NCBI RefSeq assembly: GCF_008035925.1
Contig: NZ_CP036264.1
Coordinates: 3,034,443 to 3,098,442, forward strand
Length of the DNA stretch: 64,000 nucleotides
Reading direction: 5' to 3'
DNA from: Stieleria maiorica
GTDB taxonomy: Bacteria > Planctomycetota > Planctomycetia > Pirellulales > Pirellulaceae
A program made the translations under genes and the position numbers. A model generated the notes under the pieces. The model was not told the origin of the DNA. It did no database searches and was given only the letters and a program-made list of their open reading frames with translations. Shown here one piece after another: positions 1 to 9,439 of this stretch (the first letter of the stretch is position 1; each line of letters opens with the position of its first letter).

Positions 1-2693
1 CGTCGCAAGAACGTATCGATTTCATTTTCGATGTTTTGTAGCCGTGGTGCTTCCAATTCGGTCACGCCACCGCTTCGGATCGCGGACCGGCGTCGCGCCA
101 ACTTTCCGATCGAGCTAACCGTCTCTTCAAGGCGTGTTCCGCCGTAAAGTGAGAATCCAGAACGGATCCCGGTTTCATCAAACGCTTCGATAAACGGTGA
201 CAGATAGCCATCCGATCGGTTTTCCGCCAGCGTTCGGGCCAGATCCTCGCGTTGCTGCCCCATCGAGCCGCCGTAAGTATCGAAACCCAGTCGAATCGCT
301 TCACCAACGGCCGACTTTTCGCGCAAGAACGCCGTCTCTTGCTGGGGAGTCAAGAACCTCTCTTGGCTCAACAATCGATCGATGATCGATGTGTCCCTCC
401 CTTCACGTTTCAGCAGATCGTATGTCTGCAACGCCGTCTGGAACGCGGTCCCACCACTGATGAACTGCTCGCCGGCGGATCGGAATCGCTGTTCGCCAAA
501 GCTCACGTCCCCAAACGCTTCGGCCAGGACTGGGTTGTTTTGGATCGCACGGATTTGATCAAACAACAGGATAGGAGCCTTGCCTTTGAATCCCTTGATT
601 TGGGCCGCTGCGATTCGCCCTTCCAATTCTGATCTTTTTGCTTGGTAGGATTCCTCCTTATCACCGATCCGCATTCGCAGGTCCGACAACTGGGCACGTT
701 CATCATCGGTAAACTCGACACGTCGCAAACCAGTCAATCGTTCGGTCAGCCTTCGTTTTTCCACCGACAAACTGCGACGCGTCCCGCTGTCGATGTCTTC
801 ATAGTCCAAGCGATTTTGAATTGCTTCCCGTTGCTCGCGCAGCGTTTGGATCTGTGCAGACGTTTGCTCCGCGCGGGCTTCTTTGTCACTCAGCACCGAC
901 AATCGATGTCGGTCGGTCGCCGTGATCGGATCCTTCAACGCGTCAAGTTCCGCTTGGGCCTTGGTGGCGTCCTTCCCCAGGTCTTTGAAGAACCCTCGCA
1001 ATCGGGCCATGAATTGAATCACCGCAGTCTGCGATGCGTCACCCTGGGGATCCGCACCGGCCTTGGTGAACGCCGCGAATGCCGCTTGCGACTGCATCGC
1101 CGACTCGATTCTCAGAGCCTCAGGGACAGCCTCTGACGCCGCGACCTTGACTGGGGCCAAGTTCCGCAGCAGTTTGCCGGGGTCGGTCACACGTGACATG
1201 GACCCGGTCAGCAGGTCTTTGGTGACCGCCAGTCGGACGTCCTTTTCCTTGGTCGCGTACAACGCGTCGGCCATCGCGGTCGCCGTCTCATCCACAAAGT
1301 CTGGCGTCTCTCGCGTCAGCCCCGCAGCGATCGGCAGAATTTGTTGGATCTGCTCAAACGTACCGCCGGCCGACGCCGTGTCACCAATCGCCTTGGTCAG
1401 GCCGGCCAGGTCAGAGAAGACCGCCGCTTTGGCCGTGGCCGGCACCAATTCCAGCAACAATGACTTTTGGTGGTCTTCGCTGAACTTCGCAAGGTTCTTC
1501 TGAGCATCCTTCTGTGCCGCCGCCAACGTCTTCTGGCTGTCCGATGCTTTCTGCAGCACTGCTTGCTGCTCACGCATCGTTTCGGTGACGAACTGCACCG
1601 CCTCTTGAATCCCAATGTACGCGGTCGCGATCGATGCGATTTCGGCGATCGCGTACTTGGAAATTCGGCCGAATGATCCCTTGCTCTTCTTTTCGTTTTC
1701 CTCGAGCTCTTTGTGCCACTTCTTGGCCTCGGCCGCCAGCGTCGGATTGATCTTCTCCAGCGGTTTGATCATGTCCTCGAACGTGCGTTCGACAATCTTC
1801 CCCGCGGAAACCAGGTGCGACTTGATGTCCTCGGCGACCTGCTGGCTGATCTTGTCGCCGGCACGCAACGCGTCGAGGGCCTGCTTGTATTGACCTTCAC
1901 CGAACTTCGCCGCCTCGGCCATGTCGGCTTTCCACTTGTTGACCGATGCTTCCAGCTCGGGGCGCAACGCGATGATCTTCTTCGCAATCCCGTCGATGCC
2001 GCCCTCGGCCGCCAGTGATGCGTCCTTCATGTCGACGCCGAGCACCTTGGCCAGCTCTTGAGCCTCCCGGTTGCCGCCGGCCAACTTGGAGACGAACTGG
2101 TCCAATCGAGTTTGGTAGACCGACTCTCGCGCACGCTCCATCGCCTTGGCGATCATGTCCGCTTTCGTCGGGTCGATCTTTCGCAGCTCGTCCACCAACT
2201 GCCGCGCCGCTGCGATGCGGTCCTCCGGAATTTCGACGGCCTTCTTGATCTCACCACCCAGGGCCTTGAAATCGCCCCCCAACGCATCCAGCTCGGCACG
2301 GGTCTTTTCAAACTTGTTGGCCTGGTCGACCTTGGACCATTCGGCCAGGATGTTGCGAGCCTGGGCCGAGAGTTTGGAATCGACTTTGTCCAGCTTTTTC
2401 AAGATGTCGTCGACGGATTGCTTGCCGGTCTTGCTCAGCTCTCCGAACAGCTTTTTGCCCTCGGCGCCGGCACCGCGGAGCTGCTTGACGATCTTGTCCG
2501 ACGCGACCTCCGACGACTTTGCCGCCCCCAGCATGGCATCGACCATCGCCTTTCCAGTCGATTCCATCTCCATCCCGGTTTTCTTTAAACCGGCACGAAA
2601 GTCATCGTCGGCGGCTTGCGACTTTCGGAAACCGTCAAGCAGACGCTTTTCGTCGCTCGTCAGCTCGACGATCAGAGTGGATTTAGCTGCCAT
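1..2693 (-). CDS. Tape measure protein-like tail protein, 3' end outside the window
   Basis: An open frame of at least 897 codons starts at the ATG at 2693 and runs off the left edge without a stop. The protein is rich in Lys, Glu, Ala and Asp with long predicted helices and coiled coil. One more hydrophobic stretch lies near residues 355-385 (KYAIAEIASIATAYIG). It is the last and longest gene after the tail tube and two small tail genes, which is where siphophages carry the tape measure that sets tail length and helps DNA ejection. No lytic or peptidase domain is visible in the part present. The call rests on position, length and helical composition rather than a specific motif. Confidence 0.65.
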   Translation of the reverse strand, partial: MAAKSTLIVELTSDEKRLLDGFRKSQAADDDFRAGLKKTGMEMESTGKAMVDAMLGAAKSSEVASDKIVKQLRGAGAEGKKLFGELSKTGKQSVDDILKKLDKVDSKLSAQARNILAEWSKVDQANKFEKTRAELDALGGDFKALGGEIKKAVEIPEDRIAAARQLVDELRKIDPTKADMIAKAMERARESVYQTRLDQFVSKLAGGNREAQELAKVLGVDMKDASLAAEGGIDGIAKKIIALRPELEASVNKWKADMAEAAKFGEGQYKQALDALRAGDKISQQVAEDIKSHLVSAGKIVERTFEDMIKPLEKINPTLAAEAKKWHKELEENEKKSKGSFGRISKYAIAEIASIATAYIGIQEAVQFVTETMREQQAVLQKASDSQKTLAAAQKDAQKNLAKFSEDHQKSLLLELVPATAKAAVFSDLAGLTKAIGDTASAGGTFEQIQQILPIAAGLTRETPDFVDETATAMADALYATKEKDVRLAVTKDLLTGSMSRVTDPGKLLRNLAPVKVAASEAVPEALRIESAMQSQAAFAAFTKAGADPQGDASQTAVIQFMARLRGFFKDLGKDATKAQAELDALKDPITATDRHRLSVLSDKEARAEQTSAQIQTLREQREAIQNRLDYEDIDSGTRRSLSVEKRRLTERLTGLRRVEFTDDERAQLSDLRMRIGDKEESYQAKRSELEGRIAAAQIKGFKGKAPILLFDQIRAIQNNPVLAEAFGDVSFGEQRFRSAGEQFISGGTAFQTALQTYDLLKREGRDTSIIDRLLSQERFLTPQQETAFLREKSAVGEAIRLGFDTYGGSMGQQREDLARTLAENRSDGYLSPFIEAFDETGIRSGFSLYGGTRLEETVSSIGKLARRRSAIRSGGVTELEAPRLQNIENEIDTFLR

Positions 2694-2711
2694 GACACTC
2701 CACCCATGCGG

Positions 2712-3503
2712 CTAGCTGGCCAACGGTCGGTCGGAAATCGTTGGGTTGGCCTGCGTTGATTTGTCGGATCCAGATTCCATATCGGTAGTCGGCCGGCCTT
2801 GCCGGCCATCCCAGTTTCCCACCGCGTCCTGGTAGCCCTGCCAATCGACTGCGGAGTAAATCACGCGCATCGCATCTTCCGTTGACAGACACCCGAGCAC
2901 ACGGCTGGACAATTCCAACAGTGAGACGCGGTAATTCATTCCGATACAGTTCGCGGCGAACGTGATCACCTGCTTGCTGGTCAGTCCCTCTTCATTTCCG
3001 CCGGCCAACTTGGTCAGCACACGCAAACCGATGTCAAACAGGTCGCGATACTTCGGGACGATCGCACCATCGATCGGATTCCCGTCGTCGTCGATGTCGA
3101 TGCAGACGGGCAGGTTCGAATGGTAGACCGCGGGGACTGTGTCACCAGTTTTCCACATCATCAGTCTGGGAACCAACCAGCGATACCCGCCCGTGGTCTC
3201 AATCCACTCCCCGTCGACCAGTTCCTCTCGCTGCAATTCCTCCGCGGTCGGCAACGTTTCGTAGCCGACCCAGTAGGGCACCGAATCGGCGCCTTGCTTC
3301 GGTGCCGGAATCCAGGTCTGTGACTGTTCATCGAAGTTGTGGAGCTTTTGGCGGTCCTTCTCCATCAGAAAACCATGCCGACCGTCCGGCCCAGTGCAGC
3401 CACGATTGGTCGGATGGTCGATCGCATACTCGAGCCCAAGTCGCCGAATCTCTTCGGCGCTGATTTGGTGCAGATTGGTTGGGATGAAATACAGAAGTGG
3501 CAT
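2712..3503 (-). CDS. Phage tail-region protein of unknown function
   Basis: 263 residues, not recognised. It lies between the small 105-residue gene and the tape measure, the place where tail assembly chaperones usually sit, but it is large for that role. The N-terminal half has many Trp and Tyr residues and a Cys-containing GCTGPDGRHGF segment; the C-terminal tail (about the last 35 residues) is polar and probably disordered. There is no signal peptide or membrane segment. The start ATG at 3503 lies 16 bp after the previous stop. Chaperone or minor tail protein are both possible. Confidence 0.6.
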   Translation of the reverse strand: MPLLYFIPTNLHQISAEEIRRLGLEYAIDHPTNRGCTGPDGRHGFLMEKDRQKLHNFDEQSQTWIPAPKQGADSVPYWVGYETLPTAEELQREELVDGEWIETTGGYRWLVPRLMMWKTGDTVPAVYHSNLPVCIDIDDDGNPIDGAIVPKYRDLFDIGLRVLTKLAGGNEEGLTSKQVITFAANCIGMNYRVSLLELSSRVLGCLSTEDAMRVIYSAVDWQGYQDAVGNWDGRQGRPTTDMESGSDKSTQANPTISDRPLAS

Positions 3504-3519
3504 TGAAACCAGTCAAGAA

Positions 3520-3837
3520 TTAGGACACGGTTTTGTTGTCGGCCGGCGTGTTGTCGCTTTTGCCGTCTCCCTTGTTGTCGGCATTCGTGTTTGCCGCGGG
3601 ATGCTGAACAGCTTGTCCGTTGCTCGATGACGATTTGTCGATCTTTTGCAAGACATCAAGAAGTACCTGCCGGCCTGACTTCTTTTCGTATGCTTCCATG
3701 ATCTTGGAAGCATCCTCCTTTGGGATTTTGCTTGCCTGATGTTGCGATGTTGGAACGCTGCATCCGGTCATAGCACGGATCACGAACGGCAAGTCGCGTT
3801 TGACCTTCGGTTTCTTCTCTTCTTGCTTTTTGGCCAT
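3520..3837 (-). CDS. Small tail-region protein, candidate tail assembly chaperone
   Basis: 105 residues: a very basic Lys-rich start, a central helical part (about residues 40-70) and a C-terminal tail made of Asn, Asp, Lys and Ser that is probably disordered. Its place directly after the tail tube gene matches that of gpG-type chaperones. I saw no convincing slippery heptamer near its end, so a programmed frameshift into the next gene is not supported. Function is inferred from position only. Confidence 0.55.
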   Translation of the reverse strand: MAKKQEEKKPKVKRDLPFVIRAMTGCSVPTSQHQASKIPKEDASKIMEAYEKKSGRQVLLDVLQKIDKSSSSNGQAVQHPAANTNADNKGDGKSDNTPADNKTVS

Positions 3838-3875
3838 GGTGGCACCTGGATGGAGACGTGGAAAGGGCCGTTTGT

Positions 3876-4823
3876 TTACGACAACGTGTGCGAGAGATCC
3901 ATGACGATCATGTCGTTGTTCCCGTCGTCAAGTGCGCTCAGCGTCACCTGCATCGCGTGTGGTGCATGACCGTCTGCACCGATTTCCTGGACGCTCAGGA
4001 CACCATCAGCGGTGAATTCCGCATGCTCGGCCCCGGACATGAATGCCCCACTTCCGAGCAGCTTTTTGCGCAGCACGATCGCTGTGTTTGCGTGGGTCGC
4101 ATGCTTGCCGACCAATTCGATGTCAGCGAACTTCGAGACGTCATAGCAGGTGATTTGGACAAATGGTTTGCGTTCCGCGACGAACAGTGATTTGGCGTTC
4201 ACATCGCCGTCGGCCGACTGCGGCTGAACCACCATCCCGAATCCCATCGAGATCGATGTCTTTTCGGTCATCGAGATTCCGGCCACATTGACAGGGCCGA
4301 GGTGGTACCCGTTGACGTCCAGGATGGGCGACGCCGGCGAAGGCGCCGCGAGGTCTTCGGCGATGATCAACGAGTCGTTCGATTCGTCCCACAACGAGAA
4401 CACCTGGGCGGACAGTGACGCGCGACTTCCGTGGGACACTGACAACGTCTGCGGAATGATCAACCCATTGGGGATCGTCCAGCTGGTGTGCACGCCAGGC
4501 GTTCCGGACGTGTCGATCGTTCCACACGGTTTGCGTTTGATCGCCCACATCTTGAATCCGAGATCATTGACACCGATCAAGCACTCACCTTTCGTGCCGA
4601 TCGCGGTCAACAGCGTTTTGATGTCCATGGTTGTGAACGTCGCATCGGGCTGGATATTGCCGATCTCGCCGTAGGACGCGTTCTCGCTTCCCGCGGTGAC
4701 TTCCGTATTGACTTGGACACCGGGCCGAATGCTCTGGTTTGAAATGCCACCGATCCACGTCGATGACGCCGGCAGCGGATCGCCGGCGCGAAGTTCGATG
4801 GCGTAGGACGTGTTACGTGTCAT
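3876..4823 (-). CDS. Probable major tail tube protein
   Basis: 315 residues, rich in Gly, Ser, Thr and Val as expected of a beta-rich tube subunit, without signal peptide or membrane segment. It is encoded between the head-tail connector genes and the chaperone/tape-measure genes, the standard position of the tail tube. The start at 4823 overlaps the stop of the preceding gene by 4 bp. I cannot name the family from the sequence; a decoration or baseplate protein is a weaker alternative. Confidence 0.6.
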   Translation of the reverse strand: MTRNTSYAIELRAGDPLPASSTWIGGISNQSIRPGVQVNTEVTAGSENASYGEIGNIQPDATFTTMDIKTLLTAIGTKGECLIGVNDLGFKMWAIKRKPCGTIDTSGTPGVHTSWTIPNGLIIPQTLSVSHGSRASLSAQVFSLWDESNDSLIIAEDLAAPSPASPILDVNGYHLGPVNVAGISMTEKTSISMGFGMVVQPQSADGDVNAKSLFVAERKPFVQITCYDVSKFADIELVGKHATHANTAIVLRKKLLGSGAFMSGAEHAEFTADGVLSVQEIGADGHAPHAMQVTLSALDDGNNDMIVMDLSHTLS

Positions 4824-5305
4824 CGGAAATTTCCTTCAAATCGGGGCACAAATCGGGCGATGAAATAGTGACCGAGCAAAACAGATTCCCGGTCAGGAAT
4901 GCGGCGGAATTCGTCCGCCATGTTGATGTCAGAATCGGGGTGCCGAAAATTCAATTTGCGCAGCGATGGATAGCTGATTTTCACGCCGCCACGATTGTCG
5001 ACTTGCCCGGTGCCGGATCGGGTCGTAATGCGGGCCGTTGCCGCCAGCCGGCGGGCCTCGCCGGTTTTGACCAGGGGATAGGTGTGCCCATACCGGCGGA
5101 ACTTTTCACGCACGTATTTCGTTTTTCGCTTCGCATACCCGGCCTCAGTCGCGTGGGCGTGCGTGAACCGTTTGGGTCGATAGCGGACGTGGAAATCCTG
5201 TCCTGTGTCCTTCCAGGCCGGCTCTGACGCGGCCACATACGCTTGGCGAAGACTGCGGCCGACACCTGGGCCGTGGATCTTGATATGGTTCTGCAGCGTT
5301 GCCAT
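4820..5305 (-). CDS. Small basic tail-completion-like protein
   Basis: 161 residues, strongly basic, with many Arg, Lys, His and Tyr residues. It sits between two connector-type genes and the tail tube gene. That position, size and charge fit the gp10-like or tail-terminator proteins that close the head-tail interface of siphophages. No motif confirms this. Start and stop both abut or overlap their neighbours, so it is translated as part of the structural operon. Confidence 0.5.
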   Translation of the reverse strand: MATLQNHIKIHGPGVGRSLRQAYVAASEPAWKDTGQDFHVRYRPKRFTHAHATEAGYAKRKTKYVREKFRRYGHTYPLVKTGEARRLAATARITTRSGTGQVDNRGGVKISYPSLRKLNFRHPDSDINMADEFRRIPDRESVLLGHYFIARFVPRFEGNFR

Positions 5306-5850
5306 CAGCGCACCTCAAATCGAAGCATGCCGAGCCATCGCGGCCGGTCCGGATCGGAATCCATTTCCTCGTCCCGTTCGTCATCCGCTTGGGGTGTCGC
5401 GCCGCCGTAGGATGGATTCAATAGGCAAAGGTGCGATTGGCCGGGAATCGACTCGCCGGTCCCCTGCAGCGTCATCGCCTCTTCCAGGATCGATCCGAAT
5501 TGATCGTCCACCCACGCCTCTTGGTCACTTTCGTCTTCGATCTCCGCAAGATCGGGGACATAGAAACCGGCGGCGATCATCATGACGCGGGATCCGACGT
5601 CGGTGATCGATCCCTCGGGACTGGTCTCGAATTCGACGCCTTCGCTGTCGATCATGAACCGCGGGTACTGGAACGGCGGAACCAGGATTGTCCCACCATC
5701 GTCAGGAATCCACATCGGCGCGTGCGTTTGGATCTTGGGCAATGCCTCGGCGGCGTCGGCCGCGCCGAGCACCGATTGAACCGTTGCGCATTGCGAGAGC
5801 AACAGTCGCATCTGATGTTTGGTCGAAAAGATTCCGGTCGGAGTGTACAT
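5305..5850 (-). CDS. Head-tail connector region protein
   Basis: 181 residues, acidic, with several Asp/Glu-rich stretches in the C-terminal half (DDERDEEMDSD near the end). No known domain recognised. Adjacent genes overlap by 1 bp on both sides (5305 and 5850), which marks tight translational coupling with the putative neck proteins. A role in the neck or tail terminator is inferred from position alone. Confidence 0.5.
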   Translation of the reverse strand: MYTPTGIFSTKHQMRLLLSQCATVQSVLGAADAAEALPKIQTHAPMWIPDDGGTILVPPFQYPRFMIDSEGVEFETSPEGSITDVGSRVMMIAAGFYVPDLAEIEDESDQEAWVDDQFGSILEEAMTLQGTGESIPGQSHLCLLNPSYGGATPQADDERDEEMDSDPDRPRWLGMLRFEVR

Positions 5851-6287
5851 CAGCCCTTTCGCTCAAAACGTTTGCCGGCCTGGTACTCCGTCGATCGAGT
5901 CGCCAACACGGTTTGCACCGCCTCGTCATGCCCGATGATCCGCTTGACCCGCAATTTGAATTGCGAATCGCCCTCGGTGACTACAATCCGGTCCTTCCCC
6001 GATTCGCTGACCGACAGACGAACCGTGGCCCCGCTGTCATCGACCCGTTCGATCGGCAATTCGATGATCGCAGTTCGCCGGACCTCACGCCCCTTGTCCG
6101 CGTTCAAGCTACTGCGGCCGTCGCCGCGGACCTGGTTGGACCCCTCTTCGTCGCTCCAATCGACGACAGCATCAACCTCAAACTTGTTCGCCTCCACACC
6201 CAACGGCCAATACTCGATCGTCTCCGCAAACCCATCGGTGTCGAAGATGATGTCGTTCAGCTCGGAAATGGCATCGTGGAGTGACAA
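5850..6287 (-). CDS. Head-tail joining-like protein
   Basis: 145 residues with alternating short beta-type segments and a charged C terminus. It lies third after the capsid gene, where head completion (gpFII or gp6-like) proteins are encoded. There is no membrane segment or recognisable catalytic motif. The ATG at 6287 lies 9 bp after the stop of the upstream gene. The function is inferred. Confidence 0.45.
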   Translation of the reverse strand: MSLHDAISELNDIIFDTDGFAETIEYWPLGVEANKFEVDAVVDWSDEEGSNQVRGDGRSSLNADKGREVRRTAIIELPIERVDDSGATVRLSVSESGKDRIVVTEGDSQFKLRVKRIIGHDEAVQTVLATRSTEYQAGKRFERKG

Positions 6288-6296
6288 GAGAGTGAC

Positions 6297-6650
6297 CTAT
6301 TGGGCGTCGTCTTCGGACGTCGTTTCCACTTCCGTAACGGTTGCTGAAGTTTCTGGTTCGGTCTGCGGGCCGTCTCGATCGATGACGACATCCTCGGTCG
6401 CCTTGTGATCAACACGCGGGAGTCGCATTCCGTTCTTTTCGACCAAGTTGACGATCACCAACGCGCGACCGATGTCTCGGCGAAGCGGTTCGAGCCAATC
6501 TTCGGTGACATCAAATGGTTGGCCCGGTTCAAAGACCTGCGTCTCCAAGACATTGCCAATCTTGTCACGACGACTCCGACGAAACGGAGTTGTCGATCCT
6601 GGGCGAAGCATCACCAAGACGCCGGTCGATTTTGATTTCTGTTTTGCCAT
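6297..6650 (-). CDS. Small phage protein after the capsid gene
   Basis: 117 residues with a basic first half (MAKQKSKS start, RRSRRDK) and an acidic, Thr/Glu-rich last third that is likely disordered. It follows the capsid gene with a 77-bp gap. Nothing identifies it; a minor head or assembly protein is plausible from its place in the structural operon. Confidence 0.5.
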   Translation of the reverse strand: MAKQKSKSTGVLVMLRPGSTTPFRRSRRDKIGNVLETQVFEPGQPFDVTEDWLEPLRRDIGRALVIVNLVEKNGMRLPRVDHKATEDVVIDRDGPQTEPETSATVTEVETTSEDDAQ

Positions 6651-6727
6651 GATTCAGTGTGTTTGCGAATGAGAACGAGAAGCCGGCCAGCAAGATTACC
6701 GGCCGGCACCAAAGCGCCGGCAACCGA

Positions 6728-7660
6728 TCACGCGGTGCTGATCGTCGTTCGCACTGCCTTGAACCAGGCGAGATAGCCGAGGTTGTAGCGAGCCTCGGTC
6801 ATGACCTTCATTTCCTTGAACTCGATATCGTCCATCCCCTTGGTTTGGACTTTTAATGGCTTTCGAGCCTGGAACGTAAACGGCTTGATCGGATCCGCGG
6901 TGTGGTACAAGTCGAACTTGTAATCCGGCATCGTTGCCAACGGCAGCAACATCGGTTTGTTGACAACGAAATTGCTAACGCCTGCGCCGCCTTCAACAAC
7001 GATCGGCTGATTCAACGCCTTTTCCGCAACGATATACATCGACAACGGAACCGCGATGATCAATCCGTCGAGTTGCTTGATCCGCGGACGCATGTACGGT
7101 TTCCCGTTGTCACGCTTGAAACCGAGCATCGCGACCAACGCTTCATGCCAGAGGGTACGGAATTCCGCCGGGGTGATGTCATCCCGGTCGACAACCGTCT
7201 TGGCCAGGTCGTTCGACTGCGTTCCCGAGTCGCCCCAGACGTGATCGGTATCGAAGAAATACTGGCCGTCGAAGCAAAGCGAAGATTCGCCGGCTGTCAT
7301 GACATCGATCATCAGCTCATCAGGGTGGTACGCTGCCTCTGTTCCCAGTTGCATGCCGAGATTTCCCAACATGCCGATCTGGTCGTCGTCAATGTCGTCC
7401 TTGAGCAACTCGAGGGAGCTTTCCCATTTCTTGTTTTTGAGCTCGTAGTCCGCCCCTTCAATTTGCTTGAATTGACGAGGGCCGAGCCATTCACGCATCC
7501 CCGGCATCGAACCGAGCCAGGAATACTTCTCGCTCGCGCCGGTGCTCGGAACGATGGTGGCAAGTTGTGGGTAAAACGGCGTGGCCGACTTGATCCCGTC
7601 CTTCACCTTGACGGTCACATCTCGTGCGATCGCCTTGTAGGATGCAACTCCAGTGGACAT
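6728..7660 (-). CDS. Major capsid protein, Mu gpT-like
   Basis: 310 residues, the usual length of the Mu-like gpT major head subunit. Family-like features are the N-terminal YPQLATIVPSTGASEKYSWL region, the WLGPRQFKQIE segment, and the central FDGQYFFDTDHVW with the R-x-DNGKPYMRP stretch that follows. It forms the icosahedral shell and is encoded after protease and decoration genes, as expected. A gpT-type capsid beside a lambda-type portal and GpA-type terminase shows modular exchange of head genes. Confidence 0.85.
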   Translation of the reverse strand: MSTGVASYKAIARDVTVKVKDGIKSATPFYPQLATIVPSTGASEKYSWLGSMPGMREWLGPRQFKQIEGADYELKNKKWESSLELLKDDIDDDQIGMLGNLGMQLGTEAAYHPDELMIDVMTAGESSLCFDGQYFFDTDHVWGDSGTQSNDLAKTVVDRDDITPAEFRTLWHEALVAMLGFKRDNGKPYMRPRIKQLDGLIIAVPLSMYIVAEKALNQPIVVEGGAGVSNFVVNKPMLLPLATMPDYKFDLYHTADPIKPFTFQARKPLKVQTKGMDDIEFKEMKVMTEARYNLGYLAWFKAVRTTISTA

Positions 7661-7720
7661 GATTTTGAACTCTAAAAAAGGAATTTTGGAAAGCGGTTAA
7701 TCAGCAACAGACCCGCACGA

Positions 7721-8128
7721 TTACGGAAGTTGAATGTCGATTTGCACGAACGCTTTCGTGGCGGAAACCACTTCGGCGATCGTTCCGATGTAGGTGCGAC
7801 TCGTTGACGTCAACGAAGCGGTGTCGTTGTCGGTTGCGTAGGCTTTCTTGCCGACGTCCGCCTGAGTCAATCCGGCCATGATCACGGGGAACTTGCCTTC
7901 CTGAAACAACTCAGCGTTGATGTCGCCATTTGCGCCGTTGGTGTTGTCTGCCTCCGTCTCAGCAACGCCGACGAACGGGTTTGCCCCCGAGTTAATGACG
8001 TTGGTCCCGTATCCGTTCGCGTCACGGAAAACCAACGACGCTTGAGGGAGCTTGATCGTGGCCGCTACCGGGATGAACCCCTTGTTGCTGTCGGCCCGCT
8101 CGATTTTCTTACTGGTTGTGGTTGCCAC
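7721..8128 (-). CDS. Probable capsid decoration protein
   Basis: 135 residues, beta-rich, Thr/Ala/Asn-rich and without Cys. Size, composition and position between the protease and the major capsid gene match head decoration or stabilisation proteins (gpD-like) that bind capsid surfaces. The segment INSGANPFVGVAETEADN resembles repeats seen in such proteins. No sequence motif is diagnostic. Confidence 0.6.
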   Translation of the reverse strand: MATTTSKKIERADSNKGFIPVAATIKLPQASLVFRDANGYGTNVINSGANPFVGVAETEADNTNGANGDINAELFQEGKFPVIMAGLTQADVGKKAYATDNDTASLTSTSRTYIGTIAEVVSATKAFVQIDIQLP

Positions 8129-8185
8129 GTCTGTTACCTGAATTGAGTGCGATTGATTTGTGATGAACGCGTATCAGAGAGTCGG

Positions 8186-9439
8186 TTACGCTGCGGCCGA
8201 CTCTTGGACCGGCAGCCCTTCCTCTTCTCGCCGTTCGGCGATGTAGCGATCAATCGACACACCGAGTTGCTCGTGGATCGACTGGTGCTCGGCGTACTCC
8301 TGACGGAATTTTTCGTTCTCGTCTCTCGCTGCCTTTTTGGTCGAGAACTTGTCGCTCTTGTCGTCTCCGACAGGCTTATTCTTCTCGCACATCCGACCGA
8401 ACAAGATCTTTCGAACGTCACCGGCTGACATCTTGTCGTCAGCAATCCACTTGGCCGCTTCGCCTTTCTCGACGCATCCTGACATTTCGCAAATGCCAGT
8501 GATTTCTGATGCCCGCTCACTTGCGGAGAGCTCGGCTTTTCGCTCGGCGCGGTCCTGGGAAATCAATTCCGTCAATTCGGAGAGCTTTTCGGTGGTCGAC
8601 TTTGCAAGACTTTCGAGAGCCTCGTTCGTCTTGTTCAACGCGTCTTTGGTTTCTTGGTCCATGCCAGGATCCTCGGGTTCAATGGAGAACTCGGCGGAAC
8701 CATACCGCCGCAAAAGGTAGCGATCGCGAAACGCGTTGAATCGAGATTCAACGACCTCGCGATCCGAATCAGGAAAGATTTGGTCCAAATACTGCGACGC
8801 AGCCAAAGCGATTTTGCTCGGCAGACGTCGCGCGGAACCTTCGAAGAATTCATCGAGTGATTCTTCGCTCGAGAAGATGTCGCCGTGAACGGCATCGCCT
8901 TCGTCGACAAAGTCGGTTGCCCAGAACTTTGTCGGACGGAAAAGCGGCGGCCGTCGATTGCCATCCTCGTCTGGTTCACGCTCGAGCTTATCGGTGGTGA
9001 TGACGACGCTTGACTGAAACGCACCTGGATCGGACTCTGCCAAATCCATCAAATACGCTCCGCGTGCCTTGGATCCATCCGGACCAGGTTCCATTGCTGT
9101 TTTGTCGATATGAGCGTCTGCACGCAGGATGTGACGCCCCTCGCGTTTGTCGATCCGGAAGTTCTTGGCGCGTCCCATAAATTTCCCCAGTCCGTCATCA
9201 CTCATCGACGGATGCTGAAAGCGGATGCGAACGCCTCGGGGATCTGCATTACCAAGTTTCTTCAGTGTCTCGAGCGACTCGAGATCGAACTCCCCGCGTC
9301 CAGGTGTCTTTGTTCGCCCCTCTTCGGCGACGGCATAGCCGCGGATGACGTTTGACTTGCGGTCAACGCCCACCTGCTTGTCGCTGGCGACGGTGCCGGC
9401 ACGGAACATATGCGGCGATTTAGTTATTTCGAACTTCAT
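8186..9439 (-). CDS. Capsid maturation protease with C-terminal scaffold-like region
   Basis: 417 residues. The N-terminal half (about 1-210) has the pattern of U35/HK97-type prohead proteases, with RIRFQHPSMSDDGLGKFMGR containing the likely catalytic His and a nearby Ser, followed by FRPTKFWATDFVDEGDAV. From about residue 255 the protein becomes a highly charged helical region (Lys/Glu-rich, coiled-coil-like), as in protease-scaffold fusions where the tail guides capsid assembly and is cleaved. The start overlaps the portal stop by 4 bp. Catalytic residues are assigned by analogy, not proven. Confidence 0.75.
   Translation of the reverse strand: MKFEITKSPHMFRAGTVASDKQVGVDRKSNVIRGYAVAEEGRTKTPGRGEFDLESLETLKKLGNADPRGVRIRFQHPSMSDDGLGKFMGRAKNFRIDKREGRHILRADAHIDKTAMEPGPDGSKARGAYLMDLAESDPGAFQSSVVITTDKLEREPDEDGNRRPPLFRPTKFWATDFVDEGDAVHGDIFSSEESLDEFFEGSARRLPSKIALAASQYLDQIFPDSDREVVESRFNAFRDRYLLRRYGSAEFSIEPEDPGMDQETKDALNKTNEALESLAKSTTEKLSELTELISQDRAERKAELSASERASEITGICEMSGCVEKGEAAKWIADDKMSAGDVRKILFGRMCEKNKPVGDDKSDKFSTKKAARDENEKFRQEYAEHQSIHEQLGVSIDRYIAERREEEGLPVQESAAA

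Noticed and set aside
3520-3837. Programmed frameshift between the two small tail genes
   Set aside because: No plausible slippery heptamer near the end, and the next gene has its own start codon.
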